Shown here piece after piece: positions 7,920-16,548 of a DNA stretch of 64,000 nt (positions are counted from its first letter, which is position 1; the number at the start of each line of letters is the position of its first letter). The DNA is taken from NCBI GenBank assembly GCA_900450595.1, contig UGGS01000001.1, forward strand, positions 682,001-746,000, given 5' to 3'. The position numbers and the translations under genes were made by a program. The notes under the pieces were generated by a model. It searched no databases and was not told the DNA's origin. It worked only from the letters and a program-made list of their open reading frames with translations. The stretch comes from [Flavobacterium] thermophilum (GTDB taxonomy: Bacteria > Bacillota > Bacilli > Bacillales > Anoxybacillaceae).

Positions 7920-8255
7920 TGCGAGCGGAGGGGTGGTGACGACATCGGACAAGTCGCTCTCTTCGTCATAAGAACGATACACGGCTGCTTTGGTCCGCGG
8001 AGCGTGAAGAGACAACGATAAAATGCGCTCGTTCCCGTTGTGGGCGACTTTTGTTTCCATCCTCAGCGCCGCATCCGCCAGTGTCAGCGAGTAAAAGCGG
8101 TACGTCAAACCGAGCCAAGTGCGCTCGGACCGGACGGTGTCCGGATGATGGCGGATCAGCTCCGCCAGCTCGGCAAACGAATGGTTTTCCCGCTGAAGCC
8201 ATTCGCGAATGGCGGCTGCCGTCTGTTCCAGCAAATGTTTCCATGACGGTGTCAT
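7902..8255 (-). CDS. hypothetical protein (117 aa)
   Basis: The N-terminal half looks helical (MTPSWKHLLEQTAAAIREWLQRENHSFAELAELI) and the C-terminal half contains a beta-rich stretch (TWLGLTYRFYSLTLADAALRMETKVA). The start at 8255 is preferred because AAGG lies 9 nt upstream; two Met codons just before it are alternatives. No family recognised. It lies downstream of the histidine kinase gene in the same direction (46-nt gap) and may be co-transcribed. Its end overlaps the terminator. Confidence 0.7.
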   Translation of the reverse strand: MTPSWKHLLEQTAAAIREWLQRENHSFAELAELIRHHPDTVRSERTWLGLTYRFYSLTLADAALRMETKVAHNGNERILSLSLHAPRTKAAVYRSYDEESDLSDVVTTPPLAEKTAP

Positions 8256-8301
8256 CGACATCATCCTTTTTTACATCCAGCATGCCCATTTTCGCCCTTT
8301 G

Positions 8302-9405
8302 TTATGCGGGCAGGCGGATGGAAAACGTCGTCATGTCTTCATCGGATGAACAGCGGATATCTCCGCCATGGTCTTCAATCACTTTTTTGCAAATGTACAA
8401 CCCGATGCCGGTTCCGAGTTTTTTCGTCGTAAAAAACGGCTCGAAAATCGTTTCCACAATGTCGGCCGGAATGGACGGACCGTTGTTGGCGATTTCGATG
8501 ATGGTGCTTCCGTCTTGGCAACGGGCGGCGATGTTGATCCGCCGCGGTTTTTCCCTCTCTTTCAACGCTTCGATCGAGTTGAGCAAAATATTTACCAGCA
8601 CCTGGCGCAGCTGATCTTTATAGGCAAATATATGTATGGATTCATCGATCGCCACCGAAAGGTCGACATCGCTGTCGACGATCGTGGCGTATAAAAACTC
8701 GATAATTTCCTCCAACAGCTGGCAAAGCGAAAACGTTTCCTTTTCGCTTTCAACAATTTCTTTGCGTGAGGCATGCAAAAATTGCGAAATGCGAAATTTC
8801 AGCTGCTGCAACTCATGGTCGATAATGTCTAAATAAGGAAGATGCGGATGCTCAAACTTCAATAATTGAATAAAACCAATAATAGCCGTAAGCGGATTGC
8901 GAAACTCATGGACAAAACTCGATGACATTTGTCCGAGCAGCGTCAGCCGGTCTTGATGCGATCTGGCAATGAGCGCATTTTTCTCATGCAGCTCCTTTTC
9001 TTTTAACTCATTGTATTTGGTGACCGCATGAAACAAAAACTGGTCAAACAGCTCGTTCAAATGGTCGATGAGCGGGGACAGCTCGTCGACCGGCAGCGGC
9101 GCGGCGAGCGCGTGGTTGATGGCGAGCCGCCTCCCAAGGTTGACGTTGTAGACGAGAACGCCGATGCCGACATTCATTTCCGCACGTTCTTTCGCGATTT
9201 TGTTGGCTAACCGTTCGACCGTCTCGCTAGATAGCGACCGCAACAGCGCTTCTTTGACCAGCTCAAACACTGCTAAGCCGTTTTGTTCGACATGATCGAT
9301 GTATTTGTCATCGTCGGCAATTTTCATTTGCTGCCGCCAATAGGCGAGGAAGTCCGGCAAATGGGTTTCCAAATGGGTGACAAGCTGCTGTGCGGCAGAT
9401 GCCAA
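8302..9405 (-). CDS. sensor histidine kinase of the sporulation-kinase type
   Basis: A cytosolic 367-residue kinase without membrane segments. Residues 1-145 form an all-helical sensor region (HLPDFLAYWRQQMKI...) resembling the N-terminal domain of some Bacillaceae sporulation kinases. The kinase core follows: H-box with the phosphorylated His in SSFVHEFRNPLTAIIGFIQLL, N-box QVLVNILLNSIEAL, G1 IEIANNGPSIP, F-box IFEPFFTTK, G2 GTGIGLYICKKVIEDHGG. No response regulator is adjacent, as is usual for kinases that feed the Spo0F phosphorelay; that role is an inference. The start is uncertain: TTG 9405 fits the GAGGTG site best, GTG 9414 is possible. Confidence 0.88.
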   Translation of the reverse strand: MASAAQQLVTHLETHLPDFLAYWRQQMKIADDDKYIDHVEQNGLAVFELVKEALLRSLSSETVERLANKIAKERAEMNVGIGVLVYNVNLGRRLAINHALAAPLPVDELSPLIDHLNELFDQFLFHAVTKYNELKEKELHEKNALIARSHQDRLTLLGQMSSSFVHEFRNPLTAIIGFIQLLKFEHPHLPYLDIIDHELQQLKFRISQFLHASRKEIVESEKETFSLCQLLEEIIEFLYATIVDSDVDLSVAIDESIHIFAYKDQLRQVLVNILLNSIEALKEREKPRRINIAARCQDGSTIIEIANNGPSIPADIVETIFEPFFTTKKLGTGIGLYICKKVIEDHGGDIRCSSDEDMTTFSIRLPA

Positions 9406-9526
9406 CAAAGCCACCTCGCTTTCTGTCGTTTATTTTTATTATAATTGGGAACATCGAACTAGAACAGAGGGAAAATGGCTGCATATCCGAGAAAACTAGT
9501 TTCCTTCCGCGAAAAAGGCGGGTGGT

Positions 9527-9556
9527 TTGAACAAAAACGGAAAAATCATTTATAAT
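9527..9556 (+). promoter_or_regulatory. sigma-A type promoter of the cysteine synthase homologue
   Basis: TTGAAC (9527-9532), 18-nt spacer, TATAAT (9551-9556). Confidence 0.7.
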
Positions 9557-9598
9557 GAATGGGACGAATAAATATTTTGCAAAAGGTTGGGGACGATC

Positions 9599-10522
9599 GT
9601 GAAATTGTATGACTCGATTTTAGATTTGATCGGTGGCACGCCGATCGTGAAGCTCAACCGTCTCCCGGATCGGGAGGGAGCGGACGTATATATAAAACTC
9701 GAATCGTTCAACCCAGGCGGCAGCGTCAAAGATCGGCCGGCTTGGGAAATGATCCGCCGGGCAGAGGCGGAAGGGAAAATTACGCCTGGAAAAAGCACGA
9801 TCATCGAACCGACGTCCGGCAACACCGGCATCGGGTTGGCCATGGTGTGCGCCGCCCGCGGGTATCGCTGCATCATCACGATGCCCGACAATGCGACGGT
9901 GGAGCGGGTGAAAATTTTAAAGGCGTACGGAGCCGAAGTTTATTTGACGCCGGCGGAGAAGCGGATGCAAGGGGCAATTGATGAAGCGAACCGGCTGGCT
10001 GGCGAAATCCCTGACAGCTTCATTCCGATGCAGTTTGAAAATCCGGCCAATCCGGATGCGCATCGGCATACGACGGCGGTGGAAATTTACGAGGCGTTTG
10101 ATGGGCGGCTCGATGCGTTCGTGCTCACCGCCGGCACCGGCGGGACGGTGACGGGAACAGGGGAGGAACTGAAAAAGCGCATCCCAAATTTGCGCATTTA
10201 CGTCGTTGAACCGTACGGTTCGCCGGTGTTGTCGGGCGGGAAGCCGGGGCCGCACAAAATTCCCGGCACGGGTCCGGGGTTTATCCCGAAAATTTTAAAC
10301 CGCTCGATTTACGATGACATTTTTTTGATCAAAGATGAGGATGCCCAGCAAATGGCGCGCCAACTGGCGGCCAAGGAAGGCATTTTGGTCGGCGCCTCAG
10401 CGGCGGCGAGCGCTTATTACGCCATCAAAGTGGCAAAACAGCTCCCGAAAGGCGCACGCGTCCTTTGCATGGCGCCCGATTCCGGCGAGCGGTATTTGTC
10501 ATCCGATTTATTCGCCGATTAA
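9599..10522 (+). CDS. PLP-dependent cysteine synthase family protein
   Basis: This 307-residue fold-type II PLP enzyme resembles O-acetylserine sulfhydrylases. The PLP lysine is in NPGGSVKDRPA, the substrate loop is EPTSGNTGIGLA, the phosphate loop is GTGGTVTGTG, and the C-terminal Ser-containing segment is APDSGERYLSS. It is closer to the YtkP-like branch than to CysK. It would make cysteine from O-acetylserine and sulfide, or a related beta-replacement. The GTG start at 9599 gives MKLYDSILDLIGGTPIVKL; the TTG at 9587 is less likely. It has its own promoter and terminator. Confidence 0.88.
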   Translation: MKLYDSILDLIGGTPIVKLNRLPDREGADVYIKLESFNPGGSVKDRPAWEMIRRAEAEGKITPGKSTIIEPTSGNTGIGLAMVCAARGYRCIITMPDNATVERVKILKAYGAEVYLTPAEKRMQGAIDEANRLAGEIPDSFIPMQFENPANPDAHRHTTAVEIYEAFDGRLDAFVLTAGTGGTVTGTGEELKKRIPNLRIYVVEPYGSPVLSGGKPGPHKIPGTGPGFIPKILNRSIYDDIFLIKDEDAQQMARQLAAKEGILVGASAAASAYYAIKVAKQLPKGARVLCMAPDSGERYLSSDLFAD

Positions 10523-10576
10523 GCGGACGTCGATCGACGAAAAAAGCGAGGATTTCTTGCCTTTCATTGGGAAGTG

Positions 10577-10616
10577 AAGCATTCCTCTCTGCAAAACAAA
10601 GAGGAATGCTTTTGTT
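10577..10616 (+). terminator. intrinsic terminator after the cysteine synthase homologue
   Basis: AAGCATTCCTCT pairs with AGAGGAATGCTT, then TTG. Confidence 0.85.
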
Positions 10617-10619
10617 TGA

Positions 10620-10826
10620 TCGTTTGCCGGTGTGGAGAACAAAAAAACCGACCGGTCGTTCTTGATGAAGGATGACAATCGGCTTTCTTTCTGGTTCCTT
10701 GGCGCATGCGTTGAGCGCCTCAGCGGGGAGTGCGGTGAATCGTTGCTGTTCTTTTGGCAGATCGAACGAGCGCAGCGCTGCGTCATGGTCGGAATGATAA
10801 AAACAGTGACGGATTTCATGAACCAT
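10620..10826 (-). pseudogene. GNAT acetyltransferase gene, 5' remnant
   Basis: The frame starts at ATG 10826 behind GGAGGAATTCGAA and codes for about 67 residues of a GNAT N-acetyltransferase N-terminus (FDLPKEQQRFTALPAEALNAC..., then KPIVILHQERPVGFFVLH). The conserved acetyl-CoA motif that should follow is missing. Homology stops where the neighbouring terminator begins, and the frame then runs antisense into the cysteine-synthase gene. It is therefore a truncated gene left by a deletion. Confidence 0.7.
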
Positions 10827-10841
10827 TTCGAATTCCTCCAT

Positions 10842-11122
10842 CGATGACGGCAGGAACGCTTGTGGAGATGGGCCGGCAATTGCCGGTGATGTTGCGGACA
10901 GCGTTCATCGCTTTGGCGCCGGGGGGTATGGATCAAATGGGGATTTTGGCGCGGGAAGCGCATGCCGATCTTGCTGTTGTGACAAGTTATCAAATGTTCC
11001 GCATTTTTTTCATTTTGCTTGTCGTTCCGCCGGTGCTGAAAAAATGGTTTGCCGCCCGCTGGTTTCGATCGATTGAACGATGGGTCATGCCGTCTGCGTC
11101 AATCCAAAAGAAAGGGCTGTGA
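10842..11122 (+). pseudogene. AbrB-family membrane transporter gene, 3' remnant
   Basis: Only the last ~90 residues of an AbrB/ammonia-monooxygenase-like membrane protein are left. The segment LRTAFIALAPGGMDQMGILAREAHADLAVV, then the final helix YQMFRIFFILLVVPPVLKKWF, is the typical C-terminal repeat end. The full protein is about 350 residues with ten helices. No upstream part and no ribosome-binding site are present. It abuts the GNAT remnant at 10826-10845, so both may be scars of one deletion. Confidence 0.7.
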
Positions 11123-11170
11123 CAAGAAACAAATATATGCTAAACTAGAAAGAAAAAGGAGGGGGTTGCC

Positions 11171-11809
11171 ATGAACCATTCGACCGTTTATCGTCCGCAC
11201 AGCCCGGTGGCGAAGTTGGCGGTTTCCTTTTTAGCGGCGCTGGCTGTTGCGACCGCAGGGCTGTATGCCGGGCAATGGGTGCCGGCCGGGATGTACTTGC
11301 CGCTCTATGGCTTGGAACTCATTTTGCTTTTGGTGATGATCTTCGCCCGCCGCAAAAAAGCGGTCGGCTATCCGCTCATGTTTGCGTTTATGTTTGTCTC
11401 GGGGGCGACGCTCTATCCGCTCATCGGCTATTACATTTCCATCATTGGCGCCGCGGCGGTGTTCAAAGCGTTTGCCCTAGCGGTTGTCTCGTTTACGGGT
11501 GTTGCCATTTATGCGGCGAGAACGAAAGAAGATTTTTCGTTCCTCGGCGGATTTTTGATGCTTGGCGCGTTTGCGCTCCTTGGCCTATTGATCATTCAAT
11601 GGTTCATCCCGTTCTCGAGCGTCGGGCAAATGGGAGTGGCGGCGCTAGGGATTTTGATTTTCCTTGGCTTTACGATTTACGACATCAACCGCTTAGCCCG
11701 CTACGGCTTTACGGAAGCGGACATTCCGATGATTGTCGTCAATATTTACCTTGATTTCATCAACTTGTTTGTCTACATTTTGCGTTTTTTCGCCAGCGAT
11801 GAAGATTGA
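11171..11809 (+). CDS. yetJ: Bax inhibitor-1 / YetJ family calcium-leak membrane protein
   Basis: A 212-residue protein with seven membrane segments, the BI-1 (TMBIM) fold. B. subtilis YetJ is a pH-sensitive Ca2+ leak channel whose gate is an Asp pair; the matching aspartates here are in FTIYDINRLARYG and NIYLDFINLFVYILRFF. Length and ending (FFASDED) fit the bacterial family. The ATG is preceded by AAAAAGGAGGGGG. It is a single gene with its own terminator. Confidence 0.9.
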   Translation: MNHSTVYRPHSPVAKLAVSFLAALAVATAGLYAGQWVPAGMYLPLYGLELILLLVMIFARRKKAVGYPLMFAFMFVSGATLYPLIGYYISIIGAAAVFKAFALAVVSFTGVAIYAARTKEDFSFLGGFLMLGAFALLGLLIIQWFIPFSSVGQMGVAALGILIFLGFTIYDINRLARYGFTEADIPMIVVNIYLDFINLFVYILRFFASDED

Positions 11810-11812
11810 GCG

Positions 11813-11847
11813 CCAAAAAGGGCTGCCAAAAGGAGCAGCCCTTTTTC
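11813..11847 (+). terminator. intrinsic terminator after yetJ
   Basis: AAAAAGGGCTGC pairs with GCAGCCCTTTTT around a short loop. Confidence 0.9.
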
Positions 11848-11987
11848 TATGACGATGGCACAGATCAAAGCGGCAAGTCGAAATGGTGCGGCTGTTTTTT
11901 TACGGCATGAAAGGTGAAACGCGGTGAGGCAGGAATCGGCAAATGGTGGGGCGAATAAAAGAAAGAAATGGAGAAGAAAGGGGCCTC

Positions 11988-12788
11988 ATGATGAAGTTTG
12001 CCGTCAATGTTTCGACGATTTTCACGGAAGCGCCGTTTCTTGCCCGGTTTGCCAAGGCGAAGCAGCACGGGTTTTCGCACGTTGAGTGCCAGTTTCCGTA
12101 CGCTGCGGCGCCTGAGGCGGTTGCCGCTGAACTGGAGGAATACGGGCTGTCGCTCGTTACGATCAACTTGCCGGCCGGCGATTGGGAAAAGGGGGAGCGC
12201 GGACTGGCGATTCTTCCCGGCCGTCATGACGATTTCCGCCGTGCGCTTGAGGAAGGGGTGCGCTATGCGCTCGCGCTTGGCGCGCCGCGTCTTCATTGCA
12301 TGGCTGGAGTGGTTCCGGCCGATTTGCCGCGGGAACGGGCGAAAGAAATATACATGCGCCGCTTGGATGAGGCGGCCGCTGCGCTCGGCGTCCACGGTTT
12401 GACGCTGACGATTGAACCGATCAATCCGTTCGATATGCCGGGCTACTTTTTAACGGATATTGATGAAGCCGTGGCCATCATTCGTGCTCTTGGCAGGGCA
12501 AATGTGAAAGTGCAATACGACATCTACCATATGGCGCGGCTTGGGCGCGATGTGACAGCGACGTTTGCGGCCTATGAACCATTGATTGACCATGTGCAAT
12601 TTGCCGATGCCCCCGGGCGGCATGAGCCGGGGACGGGAGCGCTTCCGTATCGCGAGATTTTCGCATTTTTGCAAGAGCAAGGCTACAATGGAGCGATTGG
12701 ACTTGAGTACATTCCATCAGGGAAAAGCAGCGAAAGTTTTGCCTGGTATGAGGAATACCGCGGAATGAAAGGGGGAGGCGGACGATGA
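11988..12788 (+). CDS. hyi: hydroxypyruvate isomerase family protein
   Basis: This 266-residue xylose-isomerase-like TIM barrel interconverts hydroxypyruvate and tartronate semialdehyde. Motifs are the metal/substrate residues in LTIEPINPFDMPGYFL, the VQYDIYHMARLG strand (metal-binding Asp and His), HVQFADAPGRHEPGTGALPY and GLEYIPSGKSSES, all standard for Hyi. ATG 11988 or 11991 follows GAAAGGGG; the longer ORF from 11943 has no site. Its stop overlaps the next start by 4 nt (ATGA), so it is translationally coupled to tartronate semialdehyde reductase. Confidence 0.9.
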   Translation: MMKFAVNVSTIFTEAPFLARFAKAKQHGFSHVECQFPYAAAPEAVAAELEEYGLSLVTINLPAGDWEKGERGLAILPGRHDDFRRALEEGVRYALALGAPRLHCMAGVVPADLPRERAKEIYMRRLDEAAAALGVHGLTLTIEPINPFDMPGYFLTDIDEAVAIIRALGRANVKVQYDIYHMARLGRDVTATFAAYEPLIDHVQFADAPGRHEPGTGALPYREIFAFLQEQGYNGAIGLEYIPSGKSSESFAWYEEYRGMKGGGGR

Positions 12789-13681
12789 TGCGCGTCGGCT
12801 TTATCGGATTGGGCGTGATGGGATCGCGCATGGCGAAGCGGCTGCTTGAAGCGGGATTCAATGTTACGGTGTACAACCGCACGCCGGAAAAAGCGGCACC
12901 GCTGGTGGAACGCGGCGCCCGGCCGGCTGTGACAGCAGCAGAACTGGCCGGTGAAGCGGATATCATTTGCACGTGTTTATCGATGCCGGATGATGTCATC
13001 GAAGTGTATACAGGTGAAGGCGGCGTCCTCAGCGTGGCCCGGCCTGGGACGATTTGTCTTGATTTTACGACCGTCGGCCCGAAAACAAGCCGATTTGTCG
13101 CCCGGCGCGCCGACAAGCGCGGCGTCGCCTATTTGGATGCGCCAGTAAGCGGCGGTCCGGAAGGGGCGGAGCAAGGGGCGCTGACAATCATGGTCGGCGG
13201 AGCGAAAGAAGCATGGGAGCAGGTGCGCCCACTGCTTCAGGCGTTGGGAAAAACGGTCGAATATTTAGGGGAAAGCGGCGCCGGCAGCGCGGCGAAAGTG
13301 ATCAATCAGTACTTGGTTGCTGTCCATTCCGTCGCCGCGGCGGAAGCGATGGTCGCTGGCGTCGCTTATGGGCTTGATGCCGGGAAGCTGTATCGGCTGT
13401 TAAAAGAAAGCTACGGAGACAGCCGGATGCTGCGCCGCCATATGGAGCAGTTCGTGCTGCCGCGTCAATTCACTCCTGGCGGGGCGGTGAAGTATGTGCA
13501 CAAGGACGTGCGCCTGGCGAACGAGTTGATGGACGAGATCGGCCTTGGCCGCCGCCTCGGCATGCAGGCGGAAGAAGCGTTTGCCGAAGCGGTCGCCGCA
13601 GGCCTTGCCGATTTGGATATGTCAGCGGTCATCCAGCCGCTCGAACAGCGGGTCAAGGTGACAGTGGAAGAGACAGAATGA
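12785..13681 (+). CDS. garR: 2-hydroxy-3-oxopropionate (tartronate semialdehyde) reductase
   Basis: A 298-residue beta-hydroxyacid dehydrogenase. It has the NAD(P) Rossmann motif VGFIGLGVMGSRMAKRL, the substrate motif YLDAPVSGGPEGAEQGALTIMVGG, the catalytic Lys in GSAAKVINQYLVA, and KDVRLANELMDEIG near the end. It reduces tartronate semialdehyde to glycerate. Together with hyi it forms the glycerate branch of glyoxylate metabolism, though no glyoxylate carboligase (gcl) is present in this window. A start at the second Met (12788) is equally possible. Also named glxR in other genomes. Confidence 0.88.
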   Translation: MMRVGFIGLGVMGSRMAKRLLEAGFNVTVYNRTPEKAAPLVERGARPAVTAAELAGEADIICTCLSMPDDVIEVYTGEGGVLSVARPGTICLDFTTVGPKTSRFVARRADKRGVAYLDAPVSGGPEGAEQGALTIMVGGAKEAWEQVRPLLQALGKTVEYLGESGAGSAAKVINQYLVAVHSVAAAEAMVAGVAYGLDAGKLYRLLKESYGDSRMLRRHMEQFVLPRQFTPGGAVKYVHKDVRLANELMDEIGLGRRLGMQAEEAFAEAVAAGLADLDMSAVIQPLEQRVKVTVEETE

Positions 13682-13783
13682 ACAAAATGGTTGATGAATT
13701 CAAAAAATTGTTGAAAAAATGCATGATCAATGATTTAATAGAGGTAGCGGCACCCTCGCTGCGCGGGGAGCCGTTCACCTTGC

Positions 13784-13811
13784 CGAAACGCCAGATGCGT
13801 TTCGTTTTTTT
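13784..13811 (+). terminator. intrinsic terminator between garR and glcE
   Basis: CGAAACGC, loop CAGAT, GCGTTTCG, then seven T. It ends the hyi-garR transcript 54 nt before glcE. A promoter-like TTGAAA-17-TTTAAT (13711-13739) lies upstream of it, so it could also act as an attenuator for glcE. Confidence 0.75.
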
Positions 13812-13824
13812 AAACTATGAAAAA

Positions 13825-13850
13825 GAAACATTGTTTCCTATCGCGAAACA
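13825..13850 (+). promoter_or_regulatory. palindromic operator of the glcEFD operon
   Basis: GAAACATTGTTTC (13825-13837) is a perfect palindrome around a central base. A further GAAACA lies at 13845-13850, exactly 20 bp from the first. The same arrangement with the same 20-bp step is found before glcB at 18057-18082. A -10-like TAAACT (13811-13816) lies just upstream. The candidate regulator is the IclR-family protein at 22624. Confidence 0.75.
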
Positions 13851-13864
13851 AAGGAGGGGCAACG

Positions 13865-15187
13865 ATGCTCTCGTTGACATGGCTGGATGAGTTAAGCGCG
13901 CTTTTGCGCCCCGGACAAATCGAAGTGAACGAATCCCCGCACCCCCTCGGCAACAGCGGGGCGGCGACCGTTTATCCGCAAACGGAAGACGAGATCGCCG
14001 CCGTGCTCCGCTATGCCGACCGCCAAGGCAAAAAGGTCGTCATCGCCGGCCGCGGCACGAAACGGGGGTTCGGCGGGCAACGGGAACAGGCAGACATCTT
14101 GTTGTCGTTGGAACACTATACCGGCATTGTCGAACATGCGGCCGCTGATATGACGGTCACCGTGAAGGCAGGAACGAAATTTGGCGATTTGCAGCGCGCG
14201 CTCGCCCCGTATCGGCAAAAGGTCGCCTTAGATCCGTTTTGGCCGGAGGAAGCGACGATCGGCGGAGTGATTGCGGCCAACGACAGCGGACCGAAGCGTC
14301 TCGGCTACGGGTCGGCGCGCGATTCCGTCATCGGGATGCGCATCGTGTACCCAGATGGGACGATCATCCGTTCAGGCGGCAAAGTCGTGAAAAACGTCGC
14401 CGGCTACGATATGAACAAGCTGTTCATTGGAGCGATGGGGACGCTCGGCGTGTTGAGCGAGATTACGCTCAAGCTTCGACCGCTGCCAAAATATGAAAGT
14501 GTTGTTTTATTGTCGTTTCCAACCGGCGATGTTCATGATATTCGCTCGTTTGCGGTTTCCTTCCTTGATACGATGATGGAGCCGGTTTGCTTTGAACTGC
14601 TTAACCCGGCGCTTTCCGAGCGGCTGACGGGACGGCCGGTTTATACGCTTGTGATCGGGTTTGAAGATGTGGAAAACGCCGTCCATTACCAAGAACAATG
14701 GGTGGAACGGCTGCGGCCGAAAATGGCGGAAATGTCCATTTTAGCTGCTGAGGAGGCTTCCGCCTTTTGGCAGGCGTTTTATACAGCGGCGCCGAACGGG
14801 CGCCTGGCGTTGGCGAAAAACGGCGTGGAAGCGGCGGTGAAAATCGGCGTCGTCAACTTGGATGTGCTCGCCGTCTTGCGGGAAAGCGTTCTCATCGCTG
14901 ATCGCTGCCACGTCCGTCTTGAGGCGCACGGTGGATTGGGCCATGGGCTTTGCCAGGTGTATGTACACGGAAGCGAAGAAGGGGTGTTGGCGGCCATTGA
15001 GGAGCTGCGTCAGGCAGCGGTTCGCCTTGGCGGCTATGCGATCGTGAAACATTTGCCATTTTCGCTGCGCCAGCGCGTTGACGTTTGGGGCGGAAAGCCT
15101 TCGTACTTTTTCTTGCTCGAAGGCATTAAGCGAAAAGTGGATCCAAACAAAACGGTCAACGATCAGCGCTTTATTGGGGGGATTTAA
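13865..15187 (+). CDS. glcE: glycolate oxidase, FAD-binding subunit GlcE
   Basis: A 440-residue FAD-linked oxidase of the PCMH/VAO type. The FAD-binding part includes VVIAGRGTKRGFGGQ, TIGGVIAANDSGPKRLGYGSARDSVIGMRIVYPDG and VVKNVAGYDMNKLFIGAMGTLGVLSEITLKLRPLP. GlcE pairs with GlcD and GlcF to oxidise glycolate to glyoxylate and pass electrons to the membrane quinone pool. The start at 13865 follows AGGAGGGGCAACG; an upstream start at 13817 would put the operator inside the gene. glcF follows after 2 nt. Confidence 0.93.
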   Translation: MLSLTWLDELSALLRPGQIEVNESPHPLGNSGAATVYPQTEDEIAAVLRYADRQGKKVVIAGRGTKRGFGGQREQADILLSLEHYTGIVEHAAADMTVTVKAGTKFGDLQRALAPYRQKVALDPFWPEEATIGGVIAANDSGPKRLGYGSARDSVIGMRIVYPDGTIIRSGGKVVKNVAGYDMNKLFIGAMGTLGVLSEITLKLRPLPKYESVVLLSFPTGDVHDIRSFAVSFLDTMMEPVCFELLNPALSERLTGRPVYTLVIGFEDVENAVHYQEQWVERLRPKMAEMSILAAEEASAFWQAFYTAAPNGRLALAKNGVEAAVKIGVVNLDVLAVLRESVLIADRCHVRLEAHGGLGHGLCQVYVHGSEEGVLAAIEELRQAAVRLGGYAIVKHLPFSLRQRVDVWGGKPSYFFLLEGIKRKVDPNKTVNDQRFIGGI

Positions 15188-15189
15188 TC

Positions 15190-16548
15190 ATGAGCACGAT
15201 AATCAATGAACGGACGGACAGCCCGGCGTGTGCGACCGCGAGCCTCGGCAACTACCGATTTCCCGACTTGCCGGACCCGAGCAAGTGGGCTGATTGCGTC
15301 CACTGCGGCATGTGCTTGGAGTCGTGTCCGACGTATGAACAAACCGGCCAAGAGCAGCACTCTCCGCGCGGCCGCGTCCATTTGATGAAATCGGTCGGCG
15401 AAGGAAGGCTTGAGTTGACGCCTGATTTGCTCGATCCGATTTTTACGTGCCTCGATTGCCGTGCCTGCACGACGGCTTGCCCGGCCGATGTCGATGTCGG
15501 TGGGCTCATTGAACAAGTGCGCGGCCAGCTCCGCCAGGCGGTTCCGCTCACCGGTTGGAAGGCGCTTGTCAGCGACGTTTTCTTAAAAGGCATTTTTCCG
15601 CATCCGTCGCGCCTCGATTGGCTCGGCCGCCTGCTGAAATGGTACCAAAAAAGCGGCTTGCAGACGGCGGCGCGCAAAACGGGGCTGCTCAAGGTGATGC
15701 CGGACCATTTGGCCGAAATGGAGGCGATTTTGCCGGCCGTCGGTACGCCGGTGCGGAAAAAGTATCAACACCAGCCGCTCATTAAGGCGAAAGGGGAAAC
15801 GAAGCGGACGGTTGCCGTTTTGACCGGATGCGTCATGGATGTGATGTTTAGTGATATTAACGAAGCGACGATCCGTGTGTTGACCCATAACGGCAACGAT
15901 GTCGTCATCGTCCCGGACCAGACGTGCTGCGGGGCGCTCCATGTGCACGCCGGCGACCGGGAAACGGGCCGGAAGCTCGCCAAGCAAAACATCGAGGCGT
16001 TTCAAGATGTCGACCATGTCATTGTCAACGCCGCCGGCTGCGGCTGCATGTTGAAAGAGTACCCGGAATTGTTCCGCGATGACCCGGAATGGCATGAAAA
16101 GGCGGAGCAATTTGCCGCCAAAGTTGAGGATGTGTCCAAATTTTTGCATGACACGGGCTTCAAAGCGCCGAAAGCCGAACTGAACGTGCGCCTCACCTAC
16201 CATGATGCGTGTCACCTTGCCCATGGCCAGGGCATCCGCCAAGAGCCGCGCGCTTTGATTGAAAGCATTCCAGGGGTGGAAATGGTCGCCATGCCAAACG
16301 CCGATCGTTGCTGCGGCAGCGCCGGCATTTACAACCTCACCCATCCGGAGATGGCGCAGGCGGTGCTTGAGAGCAAAATGCAAAACGTGCCGCAAGAGGT
16401 GGAACTCATTTCCATGGGCAATCCGGGCTGCATGCTGCAAATGGCGCTTGGCGTGAAAAAATACGGGCGAAGCCAAAAAATCGTCCATACGGTGCAGCTG
16501 CTCGATTGGGCGTACCAAAAAGAAGAAGGGAAGGACGTGCGCATATGA
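15190..16548 (+). CDS. glcF: glycolate oxidase, iron-sulfur subunit GlcF
   Basis: This 452-residue protein has two [4Fe-4S] ferredoxin motifs near the N-terminus (CVHCGMCLESCP and CLDCRACTTACP). Two CCG-type cysteine-rich domains follow in the C-terminal half (NAAGCGCMLKEYP; NADRCCGSAGIYN and the second at NPGCMLQMALG, with an earlier TCCGALHVHAG). It passes electrons from the flavin subunits to quinone. Operon order is glcE-glcF-glcD, with the stop overlapping glcD by 4 nt. Confidence 0.94.
   Translation: MSTIINERTDSPACATASLGNYRFPDLPDPSKWADCVHCGMCLESCPTYEQTGQEQHSPRGRVHLMKSVGEGRLELTPDLLDPIFTCLDCRACTTACPADVDVGGLIEQVRGQLRQAVPLTGWKALVSDVFLKGIFPHPSRLDWLGRLLKWYQKSGLQTAARKTGLLKVMPDHLAEMEAILPAVGTPVRKKYQHQPLIKAKGETKRTVAVLTGCVMDVMFSDINEATIRVLTHNGNDVVIVPDQTCCGALHVHAGDRETGRKLAKQNIEAFQDVDHVIVNAAGCGCMLKEYPELFRDDPEWHEKAEQFAAKVEDVSKFLHDTGFKAPKAELNVRLTYHDACHLAHGQGIRQEPRALIESIPGVEMVAMPNADRCCGSAGIYNLTHPEMAQAVLESKMQNVPQEVELISMGNPGCMLQMALGVKKYGRSQKIVHTVQLLDWAYQKEEGKDVRI

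Noticed and set aside
13678..13890. 70-residue ORF overlapping the garR stop
   Set aside because: It runs through a terminator and the operator and ends inside glcE; no ribosome-binding site, no family resemblance.
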